A program made the translations under genes and the position numbers. Positions 32,553 through 43,227 of a stretch of 64,000 nucleotides of DNA are shown in pieces. The notes under the pieces are model-generated. The model did not search any database and was not told where the DNA came from. It saw only the letters and a program-made list of their open reading frames with translations. The DNA is from Haliclona indistincta (lineage: Eukaryota > Porifera > Demospongiae > Haplosclerida > Chalinidae): NCBI GenBank assembly GCA_964017065.1, contig OZ024784.1, positions 2,895,152-2,959,151 of the forward strand, in the 5' to 3' direction. Position 1 is the stretch's first letter, and each line of letters begins with the position of its first letter.

Positions 32553-33177
32553 TTAACTTGTATCGCGCAGAAAAGCAGTCAGAGCAAACACTAGAAACAC
32601 TACTCCACCGATTAAAGTGACTACAATGGAGACAGATAAATTAGAGCAAGCACAAGATACTAACTGACCTGTTTTTACTGATATTTGTTGAGCAATCATT
32701 TTGCCGCCTATCACTGCCATTGCTGTACAGAGTGCGTGCCCAAACGTGCCCCCTAGCGTTATACCAATAGGGTTCTAAAGAATGTGTGTACAGTCAATAT
32801 CTCAAGGTTAGTATAATTATTTACCTCTCGTGCTGCAAGGATGATGGTTGTGATTTGCGATCTGTCTCCCCATTCTGCTAAAAATGTTAAAGTGAATGCT
32901 TGTAGGAAGATTGGAGTAAAGCAAGCCAGGACTCTCCAGCGACGATACAGAGGAGGTGTGGTCACCAGACCTTGCTCAGCATCACCAGTAGAGGCTTGTG
33001 TCATCTGAGGAATTGTCAATCAATGTACAGACATAATGCACACTACAAGACACACGTGTCAACTCTGACTCTTATTACCTGTTCCTCCTTTCTCTTCAAT
33101 TAATTCTGCTGTCACCTAGCTCCTCCAACTCCTCCTGACCTTCCTCAGGATTCATGTTCCATCCCTCATAAAGCATC
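32553..33177 (-). pseudogene. TMEM165: TMEM165 3' fragment, unit B
   Basis: The same 3' exons as in unit A (FLAEWGDRSQITTIILAARE and the C-terminal FLRDTS), but the upstream exon is cut sooner: the copy ends at 33177 after the MLYEG(WNMNPEE) codons. Two 4-bp insertions in the exon (extra aatt near 33100 and extra agct near 33117, relative to units A and C) shift the frame in the EELEEV-AELKRK segment. No start codon, so a non-functional fragment. Confidence 0.85.
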
Positions 33178-33179
33178 TA

Positions 33180-33718
33180 AGTTGAGGCTACTAACGTTTT
33201 CTATTATCTCACATATCCTGGATCAGTGAACTGGAGTGCAATCACTGACACTGTACAACTACAGGTACAATTCAGTATCTTTTCTCTTAGCTTATAGCTA
33301 GCTTCTTGTTATCCTTCTACTGTCAGGCTGTGAAACAGCAAATTCTGCAATTCGGACAGACTCCAGTTCAACTTCTAAGAGAAGCACATCCAGCAAGACA
33401 TCCCATACCTAAGGTGATGTGTGTATACATGTTTATGTGTGACTATACACTTGTTTCACATTGTGTAGGAGTTTCCTCCTCAACCTATTTATGGATCCAA
33501 TCCAGGTAACCAACCATGCTGCTAATCTTGTACTTTTTATCTGCTTGCTTCATTAGCTGTAGTAGCAGAACTTCAGATTACACCTGATGTACCTATTGGC
33601 TTGGTTCACCTTTCACAGTCATCTTCTCCATCATCATTGTCTGTCTCAACGACCTCTCCTCTGTTAGTGCTCTCCTACAACCAGCTCTGTTCAATAAACA
33701 AGTGGGGCTACTCACCAG
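33180..33718 (+). pseudogene. LRBA: LRBA BEACH-end exons, unit C, 5' truncated
   Basis: Starts abruptly inside an exon ([17 protein letters not shown]). It continues through [34 protein letters not shown] and the exon ending NKWGYSPG. The first intron has an extra ~11 bases (tatagctagc-like) after tctcttagctt compared with A and B. No acceptor for the first exon and no start, so a fragment. Confidence 0.85.
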
Positions 33719-33899
33719 GTATGTAACATACATTAGCCAGTCTGGGAACGACATACAATAAGTCATTTATGAGTTTGTACATAATTGCTTGTAACAAATC
33801 TAGACATGTTATAAAATATACACATTAAGGAAGTTAGTATAAGCATCAAGAACAACTGTTTGCGACATATGTGAGTGTCGTTTATAGTTTCATACGTCA

Positions 33900-35471
33900 A
33901 TGGCAACGAAATGCCACTGCTTGCATTGGATTTCTCGTGGCACTGTGCTAGTGCTTGTAATGAGCTGTCTTCTATATGCAGTGCACTGGTTTTGTTTTTC
34001 TGCCATCTACTTTGAACTTGATACGAACCTCCAGTTTGGATTTCGCTTTTTACATACTGGTCTTTGGATGATTCTACCATTGACTGGCTGGATTGCTGAA
34101 TCATGGCTAGGAAGATATCGAGCTATTGTTGTAGGATTTCTTTTTGGGACAGTATCAAATATGGCTTTTCTAGCTGCTTTTGTATTTCTACAATTCAGTT
34201 GGACTCATATTCCAACAATTATATTCGCTGTTGCAGGCTTGGTGATTGGTACTGTTGGGTTTGGTAGCTTCTATACCAGCATGCTGCCCTTTAGTCTTGA
34301 TCAAATGATAGGAGCATCAGCAGAAAGCCTCAGTGCTGCTGTACAATGGTACTACTGGGGATTCAACCTTCCATTGTTTCTCTTAGGCATACTACAGTGT
34401 GTGCCAATTCCTCAGTCTCTACAATTCCTGGACATCTTACCTGTACTGCTTATGACACTAGGCACTCTATGTTTAATTGCTGTTTTATTAATGGACTTGT
34501 TTGGTCACAAGTGGCTTGAAACTGATTACACAACAGGTAATGCTATCAAACTGATTTTTCAAGTACTCAACTATGCTCGAAAGAACAAGTGTCCTCGTCG
34601 TCGCAGCGCGTTCACCTATCTAGACGAAGAACAACCTTCACGTTTAGACTTTGGAAAGAGCAAGTTTGGAGGACCGTTCACTGAAGAAGAGGTAGAGGAT
34701 GTCAAGACTGTATTTCGTGTCTTACCTATTGTTATAACATCTGTGTTTGGTGCTTTCCTTGTATTTGGGGCTCATGTTCAGTCTAGTACCAATAAAACCA
34801 CAACAAATCAGATTATCTCGTGTGTTTTTGATGAGTATACTATAGTATATGCAGTTTCATTCTTCCTAATTCCATCCTATCACTTCATCTTGTATCCTTT
34901 GTTCTACAAGTATATTCCGAGTATGCTGAAAATAGTAGGGATTGGCCTATTTTTGTGTCTTGTCAGTTCTTTGGCCAGTCTCTCTATCAATACAATTGAG
35001 CACCTTCATAGTAATGCTTCACAAAGTGACTTTGGTTCAGCTGCCACACACACTAGCTCTGTCTCACTATACTGGGTACTCATAGTAGATCTAGTGAATG
35101 GGTTAGGAGTCAACATGGTCTCCTGTACCGTGTTTGAATTTACAATGGCCCAGACTCCAAATCGAATGAGAGGAATACTAATGGGACTAGCGATTGCAAT
35201 AATTGGCATTGGCGTTCTAGCTGGAATGCTACTTACCAGACTTTTTCAACTGTTCAACTCTGCCACTCCTAGCTGTGGGTTCTACTACTATTTGGTAGTG
35301 TCTCTTCTTATCTTGTTAGTACTACTGCTGTTTGTAGTACTAGCAAAACGATACAAACTGAGAGAGAGGGAGAGGCACATCAATATCCAGGCCATAGCAG
35401 AGGATCATTATGAGAGATACATGGACCAGGAAGAGGAGTACATGAGAGAAATTGCTCAACAGTACAAATGA
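33900..35471 (+). CDS. POT/PTR-family transporter C1, type-1/type-2 mosaic
   Basis: 523 residues, open, POT-like signatures as in A1. The N-terminus (MATKCHCLHWISRGT) and the loop [21 protein letters not shown] are type 1, as is [11 protein letters not shown]. However VLPIVITSVFGAF and GLFLCLVSS read like type 2, and the C-terminus ([31 protein letters not shown]) and 3' flank are fully type 2. The last switch lies between about 35252 and 35376, in sequence identical in both types. This is what unequal recombination between a type-1 and a type-2 neighbour would leave, and it explains why unit C has one gene rather than two. Confidence 0.85.
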   Translation: MATKCHCLHWISRGTVLVLVMSCLLYAVHWFCFSAIYFELDTNLQFGFRFLHTGLWMILPLTGWIAESWLGRYRAIVVGFLFGTVSNMAFLAAFVFLQFSWTHIPTIIFAVAGLVIGTVGFGSFYTSMLPFSLDQMIGASAESLSAAVQWYYWGFNLPLFLLGILQCVPIPQSLQFLDILPVLLMTLGTLCLIAVLLMDLFGHKWLETDYTTGNAIKLIFQVLNYARKNKCPRRRSAFTYLDEEQPSRLDFGKSKFGGPFTEEEVEDVKTVFRVLPIVITSVFGAFLVFGAHVQSSTNKTTTNQIISCVFDEYTIVYAVSFFLIPSYHFILYPLFYKYIPSMLKIVGIGLFLCLVSSLASLSINTIEHLHSNASQSDFGSAATHTSSVSLYWVLIVDLVNGLGVNMVSCTVFEFTMAQTPNRMRGILMGLAIAIIGIGVLAGMLLTRLFQLFNSATPSCGFYYYLVVSLLILLVLLLFVVLAKRYKLRERERHINIQAIAEDHYERYMDQEEEYMREIAQQYK

Positions 35472-35743
35472 CATGTGTGTAAATAAACTAATGAGGCAGA
35501 TGAGCATTTTTGATTAGAACCTAATTTTTATAGTGTATAATGAGACATTTTTTGTAAATTCTTTAAAATTTCACAATAACGGTATTGTTCTTGTTTGACT
35601 AAAATGAGATGAGATATTCTCAAATAAAATACAGCCTACTAATTTTTCATGCAAAACGGTGCGAACTTCTATGTTACCAGATTAGTCTTTCAATGTTGAG
35701 CTGTGCTAATAACTGTTCAAAAATTAATATTATTGTTGTCCAG

Positions 35744-37004
35744 GAACATCTAGTCAGCCACCATCTGTGAGTCTTGAGCCAGACCCAATTCTCAGTGAGT
35801 GTAGTCAAACTATTTATGTATTAAGTTTATTTACTATTCTTCAGCTCAGGGACTGAAGGTGTGTCTTGGAGACCCACTCGATCAGAGCATGTCAGCATCC
35901 TCCTTGTGCTTTGTGGTGTCTCATGCTGGAGATGTAGTGCTTATTTGCGGATTTTGGGATAACAGCTTCAAAAGTTTCACCACAGAAAATGGTACATACA
36001 CACTCCTCAAATTGTTTTTTACACTACTCGTTTCCTATTTTAAATTTAAACTGTCTGTGATTATTTTTTTTGCAGGACAGTTGCTACAAAGTGTGTTTGG
36101 TCACAAAAGCATTGTCACATGTATCACACTAGATACACATTCTGGACTGTGCTCATTACCGGGAGACGGGCTAGTAGCCTCTGGATCACGTGATGCCACA
36201 GTGTTACTGTGGGCATGGTCAGGTCGTCTTAACAGAATTATTAGTCCACTGAGTACATCAAAGAGTGGGTCATTTTACTCTATTTACATTATTATTATTT
36301 TGTCTCAAGATTCAGTGACACCTCTTGCTATTCTCAACGGTCATGAGCATGAAGTGACTTGTGTAGCTGTGTCCTCCAGTATGGGACTGGTAGTTAGTGG
36401 AGCCAAGTGTGAGTAACTAGGCAGCTGACATTATTTACAACAATGCTTCATATCATAGCTGGTTTGTGTCTCCTTCACGGCACATCTGGCGAGCTGTTAC
36501 ACAAGCTTGTACCAAACACTGCCTGGACACACCCACACATGATAAGCTCCACCCCTCGAGGACACTTTTTGGTACACTACGCTGATCAGAAAGGATGTCT
36601 GGCAGTGTTTACTTGTAATGGTAAACAACTGGCTTATCGGTCTCTCAATGAACCTGCTCTTGTAAGCTCAGGTTCTTGTTATTCTCTCAACTTCATCCTG
36701 TTACCACATCTGTAGGCAATTTCCATGTCAAGTGATGGTCAACATGTAGTTATTGGAGGGTTCAGTGGAACAGCTTACGTGTTGGACACCCACACTCTCA
36801 GCTTGGTATACCAGTATGAGCCTTGCACTGGCAGTATACGCTCTCTACACATGTCGTATGATCACAGGTATCCTTTCGAATAATATTGTCATAACACGTT
36901 CATATCATATTTTATCTATCACACCCAACTATCACAGGTTTGTATTCGCTGGTCTAGCCTCTGGTGCAGTGTCTGTGCTGACAACACATTTCTGGAGACT
37001 ATAG
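35744..37004 (+). pseudogene. LRBA: LRBA WD40 exons, unit C (intact but orphaned)
   Basis: Terminal LRBA exons [10 protein letters not shown] to HFWRL-stop without frame damage that I can see; one change is AIS for AMS near 36718. In the ancestral, unduplicated locus this was presumably the LRBA 3' end facing TMEM165, with 150 bp between the stops. It has no upstream BEACH domain of its own because unit C begins mid-exon. It could serve only if LRBA transcripts read through units A and B. Confidence 0.75.
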
Positions 37005-37154
37005 ATCACAAATTTATTTCATAATCAATTTTGTATTGTTCAAAGAACTTGTTTGACACCAAACACAATAAAAAAAGAGTACATCGATAACACATTTTGC
37101 TATGTTGAAATGTTATAGGTGTATTATTGGGAAAATTCACATGATCTGCTGTCG

Positions 37155-38305
37155 TTAACTTGTATCGCGCAGAAAAGCAGTCAGAGCAAACACTAGAAAC
37201 ACTACTCCACCGATTAAAGTGACTACAATGGAGACAGATAAATTAGAGCAAGTACAAGCATAAGAGACTGACTGACCTGTTTTTACTGATATTTGTTGAG
37301 CAATCATTTTGCCGCCTATCACTGCCATCGCTGTACAGAGTGCGTGCCCAAACGTGCCCCCTAGCGTTATACCAATAGGGTTCTAAAGAATGTGTGTACA
37401 GTCAATATCTCAAGTTTAGTATAATTATTTACCTCTCGTGCTGCAAGGATGATGGTTGTGATTTGCGATCTGTCTCCCCATTCTGCTAAAAACGTTAAAG
37501 TGAATGCTTGTAGGAAGATTGGAGTAAAGCAAGCCAGGACTCTCCAGCGACGATACAAAGGAGGTGTGGTCACCAGACCTTGCTCAGCATCACCAGTAGA
37601 GGCTTGTGTCATCTGAAGAATTGTCAATCAATGTACAGACATAATGCACACTACGAGACGCATGTGCCAACTCTGACTCTTATTACCTGTTCCTCCTTTC
37701 TCTTCAATTCTGCTGTCACCTCCTCCAACTCCTCCTGACCTTCTTCAGGATTCATGTTCCATCCTTCATAAAGCATCTTCAATCCAAACAATGCAAGCAG
37801 TAGTGTACTCAAATACTGCGTTACCCAGCGTGGAATTATCATCGATGCAAATCCAAGAAGCACAGAGAGGAATGTCATGAAACCAAGAGCTGAAATAGCG
37901 CCAGCAAAGACTACGAGTCTCGAGTATTTCATAGCCATTATTGCTGCTATGAAGAAGGTCTTGTCTCCAATCTCAGAAACGATGATGACAGCCACAGAAG
38001 CCACAAAGGCATGCACGAACCCATGGCTCAGAGAATCACCAGTAACGAGATCACTAGTAACATAAGATGTCTGTGAAGGAAACTTCATAACAGTGTTGAT
38101 AATCAAGGAGAATGTTAGCTGTTCTTACAGTCTCTCCTTGTTCATTTTGAGTCTGCGCACTGGTCAAAGTTGTCTCGGTCACAGTCTCGCCAAGTTCCTC
38201 CGCCACAGCCACGTGACTCTTATGTTGTATTAGATTGCATAATAGAGACAGCAACAACGCTGCTCTAAAACGCCAAGACCAGCGGTACATGAGACCGCCC
38301 GCCAT
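37155..38305 (-). CDS. TMEM165: TMEM165 / GDT1-family Golgi cation-proton antiporter
   Basis: The complete copy. ATG at 38305 (MAGGLMYRWSW) is followed by a hydrophobic signal sequence (FRAALLLSLLCNLI). The next exon holds GFVHAFVASVAVIIVSEIGDKTFFIAAIMAMKYSR, with the first UPF0016 motif E-x-G-D-K-T. Then come helices ending IPRWVTQYLSTLLLALFG, the acidic linker EEGQEELEEVTAELKRKEEQ, the second motif FLAEWGDRSQITTIILAARE, NPIGITLGGTFGHALCT, and GGVVFLVFALTAFLRDTS, stop 37155-37157. The family exchanges Mn2+/Ca2+ for H+ in the Golgi and supports glycosylation. It converges on LRBA exons, with a 71-bp gap to the stop of the next minus-strand gene upstream. Confidence 0.93.
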
Positions 38306-38376
38306 CAAACTTTCCGCTTATCTCCGTTGTGTACTGACGTCAGCAAAGGGCGAAGTGCAAAATTAATATTACATTA

Positions 38377-39714
38377 TCAGTATTCTAGTGCAAACACTAT
38401 ACTGTGTTCAACATTCGTTTTCACCGGGCCAGATAGAGGTAATAAAATAAAGCGACAGTTCAAAACAGCATTTCCATGCAATAACTTGTAGTTCTTAGCT
38501 GCACGAGGAAATATATATACTGGAGGTCGGCCAGGTGTGGTAAACTTATCGTCTGCCTCAGCACAATCCCAGGAGCCTGAAAACAGAGGTAGCACTGTTA
38601 ACTTCCACGTCTTCCAAGATGAACCAAGGCCACCATAAACTTGCACATCAGTGAGTGTTATAACGTAAGGACATCGATCAGGATTGGTAGCTAGACGAGC
38701 ATCCCAAGCTGGGTCACCATAAAATACTACCTCATTCTTGTCATGAAGGAGACCATCTTTGTTTGACACCTTATTGTGGTACAATTCTATTCGGAGAGCT
38801 TGCATGTTGGCAAAGAAAGCTTCAGCAAAAGAATACACACCAGGAAGGTTGATAAAGTATTTGTTGACTCCCCAGCCTCCATAGCCATACCAAGTTGGCA
38901 CCAGATAGCCAATCATTTGTACCACAGCAGCTGAGTGCATCCAAGCCAGTGCCATACAATTAGCATTATCAATATGCCCCATTAGACAGTTACCTGCAGC
39001 ACTATAAACCTTGGCATTACCACTGTGTCGAACTTTGTGTTGTACACCACTAATATCCACGCCAACTAGATTACCATCCTGACAGATGAACCTGCCGTTC
39101 TTGTATGTAAACCCTGGTCGCCAATCTCTCTCAGTAGCATGAGCACTAGTGATAATCATGTCTGTACCACGACCGCTCTCCACATCTCTCTTCTCACTAA
39201 GAGCTTCGGCAAAAAGACTGATAGTATCTTGTGGACACTGACACTTTTCAGTCTTAGATTCTCCTGCTAGCTTACGATAGTGTACACAAGGTTCTAACTC
39301 TGAATACCAATTACCGGATTCAAACTGTGCTAACTCAACAGGACAATGTGTGAGTACTCTTCTGATCACCAAGCTATCTTGCTGGATCGCAAATTGAAGG
39401 TCATTTTCTTCAATTCCAGTAAGTATTCCCCATATGGTGTCAGTATACGGGTTAGAAGGATCAATCTGACTCGTTAATTCATGTATCTGGTGAACATACG
39501 GACGGGAGCACTCGTTGTGTCGAGCGACAAAACAGCAGTAAGATGGACGAACTTCACGTAGTTTGGGAAGACAGCCGGACACTCCTGCTACTTTGCTGTC
39601 GTATAATACAGTGTAGACCTCTCCAGGCCATCTTCGTTCGTATTTATCCCTCAGAGTTGTAATGGCACCTGACCATAGCTCGCTGGTAGAGTGACTGCAC
39701 ACAATCGCATACAT
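38377..39714 (-). CDS. Intronless clan-CD-like cysteine peptidase candidate (C25-like)
   Basis: 445 residues from ATG 39714 (MYAIVCSHST), no intron, no signal peptide or membrane helix. I do not recognise a named animal gene. The pattern MIITSAHATERDW (His192) followed about 50 residues later by VYSAAGNCLMGHID (Cys243), each after a beta-strand-like stretch, resembles the His...Cys dyad order of clan CD peptidases (caspase, gingipain, separase). The next stretch, ALAWMHSAAVVQMIGYLVPTWYGYGGWGV, resembles segments I recall from uncharacterised bacterial (planctomycete-type) C25-like proteins. A bacterial origin is therefore possible; base composition does not stand out from its neighbours. Other features are a Cys cluster (CQCP) near 158-161 and a beta-rich C-terminus. 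Function is unknown. Confidence 0.6.
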   Translation of the reverse strand: MYAIVCSHSTSELWSGAITTLRDKYERRWPGEVYTVLYDSKVAGVSGCLPKLREVRPSYCCFVARHNECSRPYVHQIHELTSQIDPSNPYTDTIWGILTGIEENDLQFAIQQDSLVIRRVLTHCPVELAQFESGNWYSELEPCVHYRKLAGESKTEKCQCPQDTISLFAEALSEKRDVESGRGTDMIITSAHATERDWRPGFTYKNGRFICQDGNLVGVDISGVQHKVRHSGNAKVYSAAGNCLMGHIDNANCMALAWMHSAAVVQMIGYLVPTWYGYGGWGVNKYFINLPGVYSFAEAFFANMQALRIELYHNKVSNKDGLLHDKNEVVFYGDPAWDARLATNPDRCPYVITLTDVQVYGGLGSSWKTWKLTVLPLFSGSWDCAEADDKFTTPGRPPVYIFPRAAKNYKLLHGNAVLNCRFILLPLSGPVKTNVEHSIVFALEY

Positions 39715-39866
39715 CTTCGTCGAGATCACGGTCGAGATAACGATAGCTATAAACAAGCCCCGCCCCTTAACAAAAAATAATAATGCAGGAAAATTTAATC
39801 AAGTGATGAGTAATCGTGTACTACACTATACTACAGTCGTGATGTTTGGTTCATTCAGTCGTCCTT

Positions 39867-42800
39867 TCATGATCGTGATTCTAGACCCCACTTCTCTGGT
39901 CTCAGGAATTCCTTTACTACACTTTGAACTATCTCATCCAGAGTCACACGCAGTTCTTGCTCAGACGTCCTATTATAGAGATAGCATTTACTACATGTAA
40001 CTAAAATTTCGATAAAACTCAAACAAACCAGTAAATAAATAATTTGCATGCAAAACACTTCTAAAGAGCTCTAGCTACTGCATGTGTGCAAAAGGCCGGC
40101 AATATGCTCGCCGCAGTTTTGATCACAGGACCATCAAACCTGATGGAATGGCTTCGACTGTGTCATGTACGATCACTTACAATGCTCCTGGAGAACTGAA
40201 CACTTCAACGTAGTACTTTATCTTTGGTTCAGTACCGCTGGTACGCAGTGTGAACACACACTGGTCAGTAGTGAAGGTTATCAGCTGAGAGCTTGGATCA
40301 ACTGGCAAGAGCTACCGGAGAAAATGAAGTGTAGAAGATTGCACAACCATTGATGAACTCACAGGCTTGTTATCAGGTGTAGAGCTGTCATATCCAACAG
40401 TGAGGTCTTTTACATAGAGCACACGTGATGAACCGCACTTTTCGGGATACTGAAATTTTCAGAAAAAAATAAAATCGGAAATTTTAAATATAAATGTGCA
40501 TGTGTCACATGTCATACACATGGTCACAAAGATTGACTGATATGGCAAATTATCCAATCTTCTGTATTGATGCAGTTTGACTTGATTCCTCAAATATTAA
40601 ATTACCAGTAACTGATGTTGTGTGCATCATGCTTTTCAAATAACAGCACCACCAATAAGTAATTTAGTATAACATGCATACACAGTATACTGCAGCTCAC
40701 AGTATACTGCATCCCATAGGGTATGTATTTTAAGAACTACATAAGCTCTTGTAACCACCTTGCTGTCCTTTCTGAGAGACTCAAAAAGAGCACTTATGGT
40801 TTCTTTAGAGTAGCAAAGGTAATACGAATTGCTGGACAAAAATCGTCCATATCTGTAGTAATGGAGCATTAGTATAATAATGCACTAAGGGTAGCTCACT
40901 CACTTGGTGTATATCTCCTCCAGTAATGATGACAGTGTTCTTCCCTCAGAATAGAGCCATGAACACAGCTCTGCTGCAGCTGCTGCTGCACTAATACCAT
41001 CCTTGTCCAACACGGTAGTACCAAACATGAACCCAATGGCCTCTTCATATGCAAACAGCACTTCATGTCCAGCTCTCATAAGCTCATGAGACTTGTTGCC
41101 CATCCATTTGAACCCAGTGAGGGTCTCCTGAGAAACAAACAAGGGAATAACACAATTTATATTTTGGACAAAATACAATGATAACAAATCTACACACATG
41201 AAATTGAAAGCCCTCTATTTTTGCCATTGATCTCAGTAGTTTGGAAGATACAGTGCTTGCTAACATGTGTAGCTTTGAACCTGCAACAACAATATAACCA
41301 GAGTATAAGTAATTTAGAAATGCACAAACCATCAAACTCTGAATGTGTTCTTTTGTAGTTGTGTACTGCCCACCAGCCGAGGAACGAGCCTATCTCGTTA
41401 CCATTAAAGACACGCCATGTGCCATCGGACTGTTTCTCAGCCACTGCCAGTCTGTCAGCATCAGGATCATTAGCCAATATGATGGGAGAGCCATGAGCAT
41501 CAGCAGTCTGCATGGCCAGGGTCTATGAGGGTAAAGATTATTTTATGATCTTTACTGTTTGATATCATAACTACACGCTCACCAATGCACTCTCCCCCTC
41601 CTCAGGATTAGGGAATTTCACTGTCGGAAACTCTGGGTCGGGATCCATCTGGCAATAAGATTACTACTACTAAAGAAAATATTATCCTTAAACTCACTTG
41701 CTCTTTTACTGGAATAAACTCAGGAAATCTGAATGTCTTGAACATTTGTCTGACAAACGGCAAACCGACTCCATGCATTGGAGTGTATGTGAACTTGACC
41801 ACTGTGGACTGGTTTGTATCTCGTCTAAAACAACAATGTTTCTCAACTGATGAGTAGTAGCCTTGTTTGACGGCTTGGAGAGGGTCTGAGATCAAGGAGG
41901 ATGATTCGAGTACAGAGGTGTCCCACGAAGAGGCCCAAGGAGTCATGTTTTGTGTAATGTAAGCTGAGATGCCCTTGTCGTGAGGTGGAATAATCTGGTA
42001 TAACATACAAGTAGATACCATAATATTGACTAATAATAAATTATTATTAAGAACCTGTGCTCCGTTATCCCAATAGACTTTGTAACCGTTGTCGTGTTTT
42101 GGATTGTGTGAAGCAGTTATCATTATACCAGCCACACACTTGAAAAGACACACGGCATATGGCTACACATGAGAGACACAACCACACCAGTATCAAATTA
42201 TAACAGCTGTAGCTCACTGTGAATGGTGTCGGTGTTATACTTGAAAACAAGCATACTTTAAATTTCTTGTTAACCAAAACAGTAGCAGCAAGCTGTGCAA
42301 ATCTAGAGGTAGTAAAAATCACATCAACTGGCTGGAAGAGAAATGGCAGCCAGCAATGACCTGTGGCTGTTGTGTCTTGCATCGTATCCCAGCGCCACAC
42401 CTCTTCTGTGACTCTCTTCTGCTCCAAACTTCTCTTCCAAGTAGCAAGAGAAGCCCTGAGAGAACAATACACAAAAAATGCACAAACCATGCACTGACAG
42501 GTAATGCAAACACATACTACATGACCCACATGAATTGGCAACATAATCATTGTAATTTTATACATTAAAGGTGCATTACTCAAGGGTGAGTGTCTCACTA
42601 TGCAATCAGACTTGTAATTCAATAAAAATGTTTTACTCATGATGTACTCACTTGTGTTGTCTGAATGATGGTGAGATCATTCATGTGAGTATAGCCAGCT
42701 CCCATCCTAGCTCGCAGACCTGAAAAGTACTGCATCGTAAATTGATGGAAATCGTAAAAATCTCATTCACAAACCAGCTGTTCCAAAGGTCATTCTGTTT

Positions 42801-43227
42801 TCAAGTCTACTTCGCAATTCTGCCTCGTTTCCGCTCTTCATGAGTTGGTTTATTTCAGTTCTGGTGGTAGGATTCTATAAGACAAAACAAATAATTATTA
42901 TTTACACATGTGTATTGAAATGTGAGCTATATGGGATAAGTTTGCTACAGATAGCAGCATATTTGTGTTGTAGCACACTCGTGAGAGAAAGCATCTCGCA
43001 TGATAAATCTTGTGGGTCTTCCAAAACACACGTGCATGGGAGGGGCAAGACGACAACTGCTATAGTACCAACAGCAACACTGAATACAGCTGCCGCAGCA
43101 TGCATCACTAGAATGCTGACGATAACGTTGCTGTCGCAGAAGATAAGCTCACTTGATCATGTCTCAGCCATTCTTCTGATAGAACTCTGACGTCTTCAGA
43201 CAACGACATTTCAGTCTGTGCCATCAT
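39867..43227 (-). CDS. PGM2: Phosphoglucomutase 2 / phosphopentomutase
   Basis: Minus-strand, multi-exon. It starts [25 protein letters not shown] (ATG 43227 or 43224) and ends [19 protein letters not shown], stop 39867-39869. The phosphoserine loop [25 protein letters not shown], the metal loop [15 protein letters not shown], the sugar-binding loop region [12 protein letters not shown] and the phosphate-binding loop [15 protein letters not shown] are all present in order, which is diagnostic of the PGM2/PGM2L1 branch (the [25 protein letters not shown] stretch is also kept). It interconverts pentose or hexose 1- and 6(5)-phosphates in the cytosol. It is head to head with Grainyhead. Confidence 0.93.

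Larger units (their letters stand above)
26346..33177. repeat. Tandem segmental duplication, unit B
   Basis: The second direct copy. It runs from LRBA intron sequence (equivalent to about 18010 in unit A) to within the TMEM165 exon (equivalent to about 37770 in unit C). Content: broken BEACH-side exons, tRNA-Tyr copy, transporters B1 and B2, WD40 exons with an inserted palindrome, TMEM165 fragment. It is shorter than A because it lacks both unit-A insertions. Multiple small indels mark it as the decaying copy for LRBA and TMEM165, while both transporters stay open. Confidence 0.9.
33180..37776. repeat. Tandem segmental duplication, unit C
   Basis: The third copy, starting inside the LRBA exon [10 protein letters not shown] (gttgaggctac) with no acceptor site, and continuing through one transporter gene, the WD40 exons and TMEM165. 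The end of the duplicated block is set by how far the unit-B TMEM165 fragment reaches (equivalent to about 37776). Beyond it TMEM165 is unique sequence. It holds one transporter instead of two. Confidence 0.85.

Noticed and set aside
18053..38305. Two collapsed haplotypes as sole explanation of the tandem units
   Set aside because: Breakpoints differ between A/B and B/C and transporter content differs (2, 2, 1), which is hard to get from haplotype duplication alone. Kept as a caveat, not as the main reading.
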